Assembly (NCBI GenBank): GCA_035622315.1
Contig: DASPVP010000025.1
Span: 1-12,294 of the forward strand
Length of the DNA stretch: 12,294 nucleotides
Reading direction: 5' to 3'
Origin: JAJPHJ01 sp035622315
Lineage (GTDB): Bacteria > Vulcanimicrobiota > Vulcanimicrobiia > Eremiobacterales > Eremiobacteraceae
Part shown: piece after piece, positions 6,470 through 12,294 of the stretch
Position numbering within the stretch: the first letter of the stretch is position 1
Layout of the letters: every line of letters begins with the position of its first letter
Position numbers and translations under genes: made by a program
The notes under the pieces: model-generated
Told to the model about the DNA's origin: nothing
Database searches by the model: none
What the model saw: the letters and a program-made list of their open reading frames with translations, nothing else

Positions 6470-7337
6470 CGGGGCTCTGCCTCCCGGGGGCTCGGCCTGC
6501 GAGCACGTCGCTGAGCAAGGTCAGGTTCTGGTCGGCACTCAGGTGTCCATCTTTTCGCGCGAGCAGCAGGTTGCCGCTCTCGCGCGCCGCCCCGTCGGCC
6601 GAGTCGATGAAGATTTTCACCTGAGCGAGCAGCTCGCCGCTCACCTCGCGCGAGTTCGGACCACCGAAGCCCACCGCGTTGAGGTGGGTGCCCGCGTCGA
6701 TGTCGGCACGCGTCAGAATCGGCTCGCGCGCCAATGTGACGGTGCACACGACGTCGGCACCGCGGCACGCGGTCGCGACCGACTGGCTCACCTGTGAGCG
6801 CAGGCCGCGACCTTTCGCGAACGCGGCGAGGGCCGCCGCGTTCTCAGGCGATCTCCCCCAGATCCGCAGCTCGTCGACCTGCATGACGAGCGCGAGGGCA
6901 TCGATGTGCGCGCGTGCTTGCACGCCAGTACCAAGGATGGCGAGCGTGCGCGCATCGGATCGCGCGAGCAGACTCGTCGCAAGCGCAGAGGTCGCAGCTG
7001 TCCGTATCTCCGTGATGTAGCGACCATCCATGACCGCCGCCGGGCGCCCGGTGCGCGGGTCGAAGAGCGCGATGATGGCATTGTGCGTGTGCAATCCAAG
7101 CTCGGCGTTACTAGGGAAGAGCGTGACGAGCTTCGCGCCGAGCGCCGCCGTTTTGCCCGCGAGCGCACCCGGCATCGCCCCCAGCACGCCGCGATCGCCA
7201 GCCGCGATCGTGCGCAGCGGCATGGAGATCTCGCCAGCGGCCTGCGCGGCAAAGGCTGCTTTCACCGCCGCAAGCGCCTCGCTCATCGAGAGAAGACCTG
7301 CGACGTCTTTTTCGTCGAGGATGAGCACGATCGCCAC
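6357..7337 (-). CDS. Ornithine cyclodeaminase / mu-crystallin family protein
   Basis: An NAD(P)-dependent imine/amino-acid oxidoreductase-type protein of 326 residues, the family's usual length. Visible marks are KLVTLFPSN (Lys69), DPRTGRPAAVMDG, the TEIRTAA signature (Arg112), the Rossmann motif LGTGVQA at residues 135-141, and the end ITLFDSLGIAIEDL. The region where ornithine cyclodeaminase carries its catalytic Asp (GGDCP-like) reads GFGGPNSREV, with no Asp, so an imine reductase or amino-acid dehydrogenase is more likely than true ornithine deamination; this needs an alignment. The start is the GTG at 7337 after GAAGGAAGGA; a longer reading to 7436 runs into the divergent epimerase gene. 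It lies upstream of, and overlaps, the Asp-box lipoprotein gene. Confidence 0.87.
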   Translation of the reverse strand: MAIVLILDEKDVAGLLSMSEALAAVKAAFAAQAAGEISMPLRTIAAGDRGVLGAMPGALAGKTAALGAKLVTLFPSNAELGLHTHNAIIALFDPRTGRPAAVMDGRYITEIRTAATSALATSLLARSDARTLAILGTGVQARAHIDALALVMQVDELRIWGRSPENAAALAAFAKGRGLRSQVSQSVATACRGADVVCTVTLAREPILTRADIDAGTHLNAVGFGGPNSREVSGELLAQVKIFIDSADGAARESGNLLLARKDGHLSADQNLTLLSDVLAGRAPGRQSPDEITLFDSLGIAIEDLACARLVFERALAQRVGTSVDF

Positions 7338-7389
7338 CCGTCCTTCCTTCGCGCGGGAAAGCGGCCTTCGCTTACGAATGGTCCGCGAG

Positions 7390-7899
7390 ATGATCCAGGT
7401 CCTCGCCACCGATTTTACCGAGGCGAAAATTTTCATCCCGGATGTGTTTGCAGATGCCCGGGGTTATTTCAAAGAGACGTTCTCCACCGACAAATACGCG
7501 GCGCTCGGTCTGCACGACGTCTGGTTGCAGGACAGCGTTTCGCGCTCGCGTCGGAATGTCATCCGCGGCATGCACTACGATCCGCGCATGGCGAAGCTGG
7601 TCCAGGTCTTGCGCGGGAAGATCTTCGACGTCATCGTCGACGTGCGCCAAGACTCCTCCACCTATAAACGCTGGCAAGGTTTCGAGCTCAGCGAAGACAA
7701 CCATCACCAGCTCTACGTCCCTCGCGGGTTCGCGCACGGTTTCTTGGCGCAGGCGGACGACGTGGTCGTCCACTACAAGATGACGGCGCTCTACGACCCG
7801 AAGAGCGAAGGCGTGCTGAGCTGGCGGGATCCTGACGTCGGGATCGCCTGGCCTCTGCGAGGCGATCCTATCCTGTCGCCCAAAGACGCGGCCGCCTAG
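7390..7899 (+). CDS. rfbC: dTDP-4-dehydrorhamnose 3,5-epimerase family protein (RmlC-like)
   Basis: A cytosolic double-stranded beta-helix sugar epimerase of 169 residues, acting on dTDP-4-keto-6-deoxyglucose in dTDP-L-rhamnose synthesis or a related 4-keto sugar pathway. The hallmarks are IPDVFADARGYFKETF near the front, VIRGMHYD with the catalytic His62, GKIFDVIVDVR, PRGFAHGF, HYKMTALYDP, and WRDPDVGIAWP, with the partner Asp in the SPKD motif near residue 166. The usual HYQ reads HYD here. The ATG at 7390 fits the family's beginning; the ATG at 7378, four codons earlier, is also possible, and neither has a strong ribosome binding site. It is divergent from the oxidoreductase gene by about 50 bp and followed after 11 bp by the permease gene. 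No other rml gene lies in the window, so the exact substrate is open. Confidence 0.88.
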   Translation: MIQVLATDFTEAKIFIPDVFADARGYFKETFSTDKYAALGLHDVWLQDSVSRSRRNVIRGMHYDPRMAKLVQVLRGKIFDVIVDVRQDSSTYKRWQGFELSEDNHHQLYVPRGFAHGFLAQADDVVVHYKMTALYDPKSEGVLSWRDPDVGIAWPLRGDPILSPKDAAA

Positions 7900-7910
7900 A
7901 AAGAAGCTCG

Positions 7911-9386
7911 ATGGACGCAGCCCAGAAGAAGAACACCGGCATCTTCATCACGCGCTCGCTCGCGGAGCTCACCGAAGAGGAACATCAGGCGCGCGGGCCG
8001 GCGTTGCGGCGAGCCCTCGGTCCGTGGGCTCTCATCGCGCTCGGCCTTGGGAACATGGTAGGAGCCGGTATCTTCGCAACAGTCGGCACGGGCATCCACG
8101 ACTACGCCGGTCCGGGAATCTTGGTCTCGTTCGCGATCTGCGCCGTCGCATCGGCGTTCGCAGGTCTGTGCTACGCCGAGTTCTCCTCGATGGTGCCGAT
8201 CGCGGGGAGCGCCTACACGTACACTTACGCGACGCTTGGTGAGTTCGTCGCCTGGCTCATCGGATGGAACTTGATCTTGGAGTACGGCATGTCGGCGGCG
8301 CCGGTCGCGTCGACGTTCTCGCAAAACATCCAGATCACGCTCGCAGGCCTCGGCATCCATCTCCCGGTGTGGGCGACGGCTTCATACAACCCGGCGGGGC
8401 ACACCTATTTCGACGTCTTGGCGGCGGCTGTCGTCATCGCGTTCGCGCTGCTCGTCTCCGTCGGCGTGCGCGAATCGACGGGGACGAATTCGGTGATCGT
8501 CGTGATCAAGATGGGCGTGCTCGCGTTCTTCGTGCTCATCGCGCTGCCGCATTTCCACATCGCCAACTTCACGCCGTTCTTGCCGCACGGGTGGCGCCAG
8601 CCCGCCCCGCACGAGACGATCGTCGGCGTCATCCCGGGCGCGTTCTACGCTTTTTTCGCCTTCATCGGATTCGATGCCGTCACGGTGGCGGCCGAAGAGG
8701 CCAAGCAGCCGCAACGTAACGTGCCCATCGGCGTGCTTGGATCGTTAGGTTTTGGCACGCTCTTCTACACTGCGGTAGCGATCGCGCTCATCGGGCTGCA
8801 GCCTGCGTCTGCGATCAACTCCAACACGCCGCTGCCCACGGCGCTCGCGTCGGCGGGTCTTGGCCGATATGCGTGGACCGCGATCTTAGGCGCGCTGCTC
8901 GGCACGTCGTCCGTCATCCTCACGGCGATCTACGGTCAGAGCCGGCTCTTCATGGTGATGGCGCGCGATGGGCTCTTGCCCAAAGGCGTGGCCGCCATCA
9001 GCCAGCGCTTCCGCACGCCGGCGCGCATGACCGTGATCATGGGCTTGGTCATCGCGGTGCTCGCGGGCTACTTCAATCTCGATACGCTGCTAAGCTTCGT
9101 GAACACAGGAACGCTCTCGGCCTTCTTGCTCGTGTGTGTCGGCGTGATCATCTTGCGCTACACGCAGCCCGACCGCCCGCGGCCGTTTCGCACTCCGCTC
9201 GTGCCCCTCGTGCCGGCGTTGGGCGCGATCATGTCCGCATTCCTGATGTTCTACGGGACCGACATGCTCATCTGGATACGGTTCGCCGTCTGGATGGTCG
9301 TCGGACTGGCGCTATACTTCTTGTACGGCTACTGGCATAGCGAAGCGCGCAAGGCCGCGCTCGCGCAGAAGAGCACGACGACGTAA
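7911..9386 (+). CDS. APC-superfamily amino acid permease (cationic amino acid transporter type)
   Basis: A 491-residue inner-membrane transporter with about twelve hydrophobic segments. The unwound first helix shows GLGNMVGAGIF (residues 45-55), followed by AGPGI; the sixth shows FYAFFAFIGFDAVTVAAEEAK and the loop QPQRNVPIGVLGSL, which is the sequence pattern of the cationic amino acid transporter (CAT/YfnA) group. The motif SRLFMVMARDGLLP after helix 8 is also typical. The substrate is probably an amino acid taken up with protons, but cationic preference cannot be read from the sequence. Its ATG follows GAAAGAAG at good spacing and lies 11 bp after the epimerase stop, so they are likely cotranscribed. 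The divergent neighbour is an amino-acid-type oxidoreductase, which may hint at linked amino acid metabolism. Confidence 0.92.
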   Translation: MDAAQKKNTGIFITRSLAELTEEEHQARGPALRRALGPWALIALGLGNMVGAGIFATVGTGIHDYAGPGILVSFAICAVASAFAGLCYAEFSSMVPIAGSAYTYTYATLGEFVAWLIGWNLILEYGMSAAPVASTFSQNIQITLAGLGIHLPVWATASYNPAGHTYFDVLAAAVVIAFALLVSVGVRESTGTNSVIVVIKMGVLAFFVLIALPHFHIANFTPFLPHGWRQPAPHETIVGVIPGAFYAFFAFIGFDAVTVAAEEAKQPQRNVPIGVLGSLGFGTLFYTAVAIALIGLQPASAINSNTPLPTALASAGLGRYAWTAILGALLGTSSVILTAIYGQSRLFMVMARDGLLPKGVAAISQRFRTPARMTVIMGLVIAVLAGYFNLDTLLSFVNTGTLSAFLLVCVGVIILRYTQPDRPRPFRTPLVPLVPALGAIMSAFLMFYGTDMLIWIRFAVWMVVGLALYFLYGYWHSEARKAALAQKSTTT

Positions 9387-9405
9387 CCCCCGAGCGCTGC
9401 AGGGA

Positions 9406-10257
9406 CTAGGGTCGGGGTCCGAACGCCGTCGCGCTGTTCAACCCTTCGGTCATGGATGAAGCATCCAGGGCGATCGACCAGCTCTCATGGTCGTGCACCA
9501 TGCCGCCGGCATGCGGTCCGTTGTAATGCAAGGAGTCGAGTAGGACAGCTTCAAGCGAGACAAGCCGCCGGCTGGCGCGGTCGTAATCGAGCTGCGCTGA
9601 GATGTGCGCGATCCCTGTGGCGTAGCCCAAGGCCTCATCCGATAAGGTCATCACCGGCTCGCGCATGGGCACGGTTCCGGTGGCTTGGATCGTGAAGACC
9701 TGCACGCCGAAGACGAGGCGCGTGCCGGTCACCACGAAGTGCAACTCCGGCTGCGCCATCATCCCGAACAGCCTCGTGCCAAGCTTGCCCGTCCACGCGT
9801 CCCCCACGGCGAGGTCGTCGCCTGCTTTCACCGCGGTCTCTCCGAGAAACGGCAGCGGCAGCAAGAAGAAGCCACCGAGCCTGCCCGAATCGCGCACGAT
9901 CTTGCCACGCGTGTCGATGAGCGACCAGCTCTGCGGCTGAGTGATCACGGGTCTCACGTCGTCGACCGTGACCGTGATCGTGCCGGAGCGATGTAGCGTT
10001 ACGCCTGCGCCGTCGACCTTCGTGACGACGATGCGCTCGAAGCCCTTGACGTTCGTGGGCACAGCTTGCTGGTCGATGATGCGCCCGAAAGCGTCTTTGC
10101 CTGCGATCGTTTGGGTGAGCAGCGCGTGCAGGCTATAGTCGAGCTTTTCGCCGACCTTGCGGGTCTGCGTTTGCGGGATGGGCGTGGCTTGGGGGGCGTC
10201 GGCGAGAATCGAAGGCGACGCGCCAAGTGACGCGGCGACGAGAGCGGCCAGCAACAT
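9406..10257 (-). CDS. Exported protein of unknown function
   Basis: A 283-residue protein that I cannot place in a family. It begins with a hydrophobic stretch (MLLAALVAASLGASPSI) ending in ALADA-like residues, so it is probably exported, although the n-region has no Lys or Arg, and an in-frame TGA nine bases before the ATG excludes a longer start. The mature part is rich in beta-type segments (ITVTVDDVRPV, HFVVTGTRLVFGVQVFTIQA, ISAQLDYDRASRRLVSLEA) and ends with a His-containing HYNGPHAGGMVHDHESW stretch. The alternation of strands with RLVSLEA resembles secreted proteins with a lipoprotein-carrier-like or DUF-type fold, but nothing specific can be claimed. It stands alone, with 19 bp to the convergent permease stop. 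Confidence 0.6.
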   Translation of the reverse strand: MLLAALVAASLGASPSILADAPQATPIPQTQTRKVGEKLDYSLHALLTQTIAGKDAFGRIIDQQAVPTNVKGFERIVVTKVDGAGVTLHRSGTITVTVDDVRPVITQPQSWSLIDTRGKIVRDSGRLGGFFLLPLPFLGETAVKAGDDLAVGDAWTGKLGTRLFGMMAQPELHFVVTGTRLVFGVQVFTIQATGTVPMREPVMTLSDEALGYATGIAHISAQLDYDRASRRLVSLEAVLLDSLHYNGPHAGGMVHDHESWSIALDASSMTEGLNSATAFGPRP

Positions 10258-10358
10258 TCGGATTCACCATTACGGCGCGGCCGAAGCGCTACCTGTCACG
10301 TGCCCTCTTCGGGACACGCAAATGTAGCAGCAGACACACGCGATGGACGAAAGAGAGT

Positions 10359-10385
10359 GGGGGCGATTTTACAATCGCCCCCTAC
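10359..10385. repeat. Palindromic repeat, copy 1 of GTAGGGGCGAT family
   Basis: A perfect 10-bp stem, GGGGGCGATT (10359-10368) and AATCGCCCCC (10373-10382), surrounds the loop TTAC. Read on the minus strand it begins GTAGGGGGCGATTG. It lies in the spacer between the DUF5654 gene and the exported protein gene, 42 bp before copy 2, and is not attached to a stop codon. Confidence 0.8.
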
Positions 10386-10400
10386 ATGGATCGAATATGC

Positions 10401-10426
10401 GGGGCGATTCTTACAATCGCCCCTAC
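10401..10426. repeat. Palindromic repeat, copy 2 (supplies a stop codon)
   Basis: A 9-bp perfect stem, GGGGCGATT (10401-10409) and AATCGCCCC (10415-10423), with loop CTTAC. On the minus strand it reads GTAGGGGCGATTG and its TAG is the stop codon of the DUF5654 gene. It could act as a transcription terminator or mRNA end, though no T-run follows. Confidence 0.8.
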
Positions 10427-10662
10427 ATTGCGCTTTTGCTGCCTGTTTTCTCTGCGAGCTTGCCGAGGTTGACCATGACGATCACGCCCACGATGGTGAC
10501 GATGACCGCGTACAAAAACTCCGGACCGATGCCTTTGCCTGCGGGGAGGATCTGCTTGATGAGATCGGTGATGGCCGTGTTCCACGCGAGTGCCGCGATG
10601 ACGCCGAAAGCCGCGCTTGCAAGCGCGATCATCGTGGCGATGTACTGAGCCCTGTCGCCCAT
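10423..10662 (-). CDS. DUF5654 family small membrane protein
   Basis: A 79-residue protein with two membrane segments, YIATMIALASAAFGVIAALAW and FLYAVIVTIVGVIVMVNLG, joined by NTAITDLIKQILPAGKGIGPE and closed by a short basic tail. The pattern of AAFGVIAALAWN, AI..LI...LP and YAVIVTI..V..V.LG is that of DUF5654, a family without known role. The start at 10662 is well supported by a perfect AGGAGG six bases upstream; in-frame starts further out, up to 10731, are not. Its TAG stop is part of palindrome copy 2, so the palindrome forms the 3' end of the message. It is divergent from the lipoprotein gene at 10843, with a 180-bp spacer. Confidence 0.85.
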   Translation of the reverse strand: MGDRAQYIATMIALASAAFGVIAALAWNTAITDLIKQILPAGKGIGPEFLYAVIVTIVGVIVMVNLGKLAEKTGSKSAM

Positions 10663-10668
10663 CTGAAA

Positions 10669-10674
10669 CCTCCT
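10669..10674 (-). promoter_or_regulatory. Ribosome binding site AGGAGG of the DUF5654 gene
   Basis: AGGAGG on the minus strand stands six bases before the ATG at 10662. It is the strongest Shine-Dalgarno sequence in the window and fixes this start. Confidence 0.8.
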
Positions 10675-10746
10675 GTTGCGCGACGCCATGTGCGCCGACG
10701 AAGGGCGAACGTTTTTTCGGCGAGCCATCAATACCTCGCCGCAGCA

Positions 10747-10776
10747 GAGGGGTTTGCCGCAGGCGGCGCAAACCTC
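10747..10776. repeat. Near-perfect palindrome in the divergent spacer
   Basis: GAGGGGTTTGCCGC and GCGGCGCAAACCTC face each other across two bases (AG); the arms match except for a two-base bulge on each side. It sits in the 180-bp spacer between the divergent DUF5654 and lipoprotein genes (10663-10842), which otherwise shows no clear promoter hexamers. It could be an operator or a leader hairpin of either gene. Confidence 0.55.
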
Positions 10777-10842
10777 ACCGCACGCGCGATCATCTGGTCG
10801 CGGCGGTTTCTTGCTTTGGCTCCGCCAATCGAAAGGGAATCC

Positions 10843-11283
10843 ATGTTTTCACGCATGCTGTGCGCTTCGTTCGTGGCCGCAGGACTTCTATCGGCGGCGC
10901 TGCTCAGTGGATGTGGCGGTTCCGGTTCAAGCGGCAGCCAGAACGCGGCGAACTCCGCTGCGACGGCTGCAGGGCAAGCCATGAACGGGGCAAGTCAGGC
11001 CATGACGAGCGCGGCCGGCCAAGCGCCGATCCCGGCCGGACTCACCTGCAAGACGCAGATCGTCTGGGTCAACCTCTCGACACATGTGTATCACGAGCAA
11101 GGCGATCCGTGGTACGGGCGCACGAAGAATGGCGCATATATGTGTCTGGCCACTGCGAACCTCAAGGGCTATCATCTTGCGAGCACTGGCGGCTCGATGC
11201 CGAGCGGTAGCTCCATGAGTTCAGGCATGTCGCCGAGCTCGCACCATCATCACCATGCGGCGCCGGCTCCAACAAGCACATAG
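10843..11283 (+). CDS. Lipoprotein with YH/YG/YM module and oligo-His tail
   Basis: A 146-residue lipoprotein: signal sequence, then the lipobox LSGC (residues 21-24) and a Gly/Ser/Gln/Ala-rich flexible linker to about residue 65. The globular core is short: CKTQIVWVNLSTHVYHEQGD, then WYGRTKNGAYMC and LKGYHLA. This V-W-V-N...VYH..G..WYG.TK.GAYM...A...GY order resembles a small module found in many exported bacterial proteins (sometimes labelled sunset domain); Cys69 and Cys101 flank it and could pair. The tail is Gly/Ser/Met-rich with five consecutive histidines (residues 134-138), suggesting metal binding. The ATG at 10843 follows GAAAGGGA at good spacing; longer in-frame readings to the left are not supported. 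Confidence 0.8.
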   Translation: MFSRMLCASFVAAGLLSAALLSGCGGSGSSGSQNAANSAATAAGQAMNGASQAMTSAAGQAPIPAGLTCKTQIVWVNLSTHVYHEQGDPWYGRTKNGAYMCLATANLKGYHLASTGGSMPSGSSMSSGMSPSSHHHHHAAPAPTST

Positions 11284-11318
11284 CAGCGTCGGACCCCTGG
11301 CGCGCCGCGGACCACAAC

Positions 11319-11353
11319 AGCAAGACGGGCTGCGAGAAGCGGCCCGTCTTGCT
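11319..11353. terminator. Strong hairpin between convergent genes, no T-run
   Basis: AGCAAGACGGGC (11319-11330) and GCCCGTCTTGCT (11342-11353) form a perfect 12-bp stem with an 11-base loop. It lies between the convergent stops of the two lipoprotein genes and its right arm ends at the last base of the stop codon of the 11353-11727 gene. It probably serves as a two-way terminator, although neither side has the T-run of a classic intrinsic terminator. Confidence 0.65.
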
Positions 11354-11727
11354 CAATGCTCCTCGACGCTCAAGACGAGATACGCGGGCGCGCCGCATCT
11401 CCCGAACGAAAGCGGTGTGATGTTGCCGTGCAGCACCACCGTATCGCCTGATTGCAGCAGATCCGCGATGCCCGCTGGCGCGACGATCGCGATGCGACCG
11501 CCCCACGGCGCCCGCGCCGCCGCACCGAACCGCACGTAACGACACGCAAGGTCGCTCTCCACGCGCCCGGAGATCCAAGAGAAGTCGGGTGCATGCCCGA
11601 GCGCGGGATAGTCGCCGGTCGCGATCGGCAGCGGTGAGATCTGCGCCGCGGCGTCGTGCCTGCCCGAAGCGCTGCAGGCGCAGAGCATGGTGGCTGTCAC
11701 CAGGGCGCAGAGCAAGCCCAGTCTCAC
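11353..11727 (-). CDS. Small lipoprotein, unknown function
   Basis: A 124-residue protein with a signal sequence and a lipobox-like LCAC at residues 15-18, so probably lipidated and exported. The mature domain holds DFSWISGRVES, two further cysteines (62 and 111), GGRIAIVAP and SGDTVVLHGNITPL; the last piece recalls the strand pattern of an OB-fold, but the resemblance is slight. I do not recognise the family. The start is a GTG at 11727 preceded by GAGG five bases upstream. It begins 33 bp after the nuoN stop on the same strand, with a degenerate palindrome in between, so it may be read through from the complex I operon. Its stop abuts the 12-bp hairpin. Confidence 0.7.
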   Translation of the reverse strand: MRLGLLCALVTATMLCACSASGRHDAAAQISPLPIATGDYPALGHAPDFSWISGRVESDLACRYVRFGAAARAPWGGRIAIVAPAGIADLLQSGDTVVLHGNITPLSFGRCGAPAYLVLSVEEH

Positions 11728-11736
11728 GGCGACCTC

Positions 11737-11764
11737 GTAGGACGATCTTGCGGATCGCCCCTAC
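11737..11764. repeat. Palindromic repeat, copy 3, degenerate (supplies the nuoN stop codon)
   Basis: On the minus strand it reads GTAGGGGCGATC, loop CGCAA, then GATCGTCCTAC. The first 11 bases are identical to copy 2, and the arms pair as GTAGG/CCTAC and CGATC/GATCG around a small internal bulge. Its TAG is the stop codon of nuoN, the same relation as copy 2 has to the DUF5654 gene. Confidence 0.7.
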
Positions 11765-12294
11765 CTTTGCAAGATGGTGAACGTCCCGGGCAAGATGCCG
11801 AAGACGATCGTCCCCACGGCGCCAGCGAGCACCGCAAGCCACGGTGCGAACGCATTGCCCGACGACGCGGGCGCCTCGCCCTCGACGTACGAGTACATAT
11901 CCCACACAACCTTGCCGTAAACATAGAACGAGACGAGCGTGCCTGCGACGAGGGTGACCGCGAGAGCGATGCCCCACGGCCCCGCCGCAAATCCTTGCTG
12001 CAACAGCAAGATCTTCCCGTAGAACCCGGCCGTCGCCGGGATGCCGGCGAGCGAGAAGAAGAACAGCGCCATCGCTCCGGCGGTCCATGGCCGGCGGAAA
12101 TGCAATCCGCGGTAACGGTCAAGCTCCGCGTAAGCATCGGTGCCATCGCCCAGCAGTGCCATCACCCCGAAGGCGCCGAGCGTGGTGAGCGCGTACGCGA
12201 AGAGGTAGAACACGAGCACGTTCAAGCCACCCGGCTGCACGCCCGCGAGCGCCACCACCATATACCCGGCTTGGGCGATGCTCGAGTACCCGAG
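11761..12294 (-). CDS. nuoN: NADH-quinone oxidoreductase subunit N, C-terminal part
   Basis: This is the last 177 residues of an antiporter-like membrane subunit of respiratory complex I, cut by the right edge. The visible part begins in LGYSSIAQAGYMVVALAGV, the well-conserved SIAxAGY segment, continues through YLFAYALTTLGAFGVMALLG, and carries the SLAGIPATAGFYGKILLL hallmark, followed by three or four more membrane segments and an end near GILPGTF. The subunit helps translocate protons during electron transfer from NADH to quinone. Gene order suggests the end of a nuo operon, since nuoN is usually last. Its stop codon lies within a degenerate palindrome, and the next gene on the strand is a small lipoprotein. 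Confidence 0.93.
   Translation of the reverse strand, partial: LGYSSIAQAGYMVVALAGVQPGGLNVLVFYLFAYALTTLGAFGVMALLGDGTDAYAELDRYRGLHFRRPWTAGAMALFFFSLAGIPATAGFYGKILLLQQGFAAGPWGIALAVTLVAGTLVSFYVYGKVVWDMYSYVEGEAPASSGNAFAPWLAVLAGAVGTIVFGILPGTFTILQR

Noticed and set aside
10299..10318. A short imperfect hairpin (CGTGCCC ... GGGACACG) upstream of the exported protein gene
   Set aside because: Short arms with a bulge, common by chance in GC-rich sequence.
10359..10426. The two close palindromes as the start of a CRISPR array
   Set aside because: Only two units, each self-complementary, with a spacer of about 15-20 bases and a third copy over a kilobase away; no cas genes are present.
10300..10842. An in-frame extension of the lipoprotein gene to the left
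   Set aside because: It would read through two palindromes and the divergent DUF5654 gene; the signal peptide starts at 10843.
11162..12088. A 308-residue minus-strand frame overlapping nuoN
   Set aside because: It is an Arg-rich out-of-frame shadow of nuoN and the small lipoprotein gene, which have clear family motifs or a signal sequence.

Overview
The window is a GC-rich bacterial chromosome segment with 14 protein genes on both strands and no RNA gene, transposase or CRISPR array. Several things point loosely to an uncultivated soil-type lineage such as Candidatus Eremiobacterota (WPS-2): a head-to-head prenyl synthase of the hopanoid/carotenoid type, a DUF5996 protein, many small secreted or lipidated proteins of unknown function, and dispersed GTAGGGGCGAT palindromes. 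This placement is an inference from general resemblance; no marker gene is present to prove it.

Layout. Bases 3-857 (+) hold a squalene/phytoene synthase-like enzyme, cut at its 5' end by the window edge. Convergent to it is a minus-strand pair: a small two-helix membrane protein coupled by an ATGA overlap to a DUF5996 protein (847-1976). From 2089 three plus-strand genes encode exported proteins: a DUF4097-like beta-repeat protein, a small helical protein with a Gly/Pro-rich tract, and, after a convergent VOC-fold protein (3468-3818, -), a protein with a Pro/Tyr repeat tail. The second of these has a promoter with three direct repeats at exact 11-bp spacing and probably a leaderless start. 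Bases 4835-7337 (-) hold an ornithine-cyclodeaminase-like oxidoreductase followed by a BNR/Asp-box lipoprotein whose start is puzzling.

Divergent from that pair, 7390-9386 (+) carries an RmlC-type sugar epimerase and a cationic-amino-acid-transporter-type permease 11 bp apart. The last part (9406-12294) is a string of small envelope proteins: a secreted protein without known family, a DUF5654 membrane protein, a lipoprotein with a YH/YG/YM module and an oligo-histidine tail, a second small lipoprotein, and the C-terminal part of NuoN (complex I), cut by the right edge.

No multi-gene system of a clearly new type is visible. The best leads are the repeat-controlled leaderless promoter near 2832-2883, the palindrome family that supplies the stop codons of two genes, and the start of the Asp-box lipoprotein. 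No gene-free stretch exceeds about 300 bases; the longest gap, 10663-10842 (180 bp), is described.
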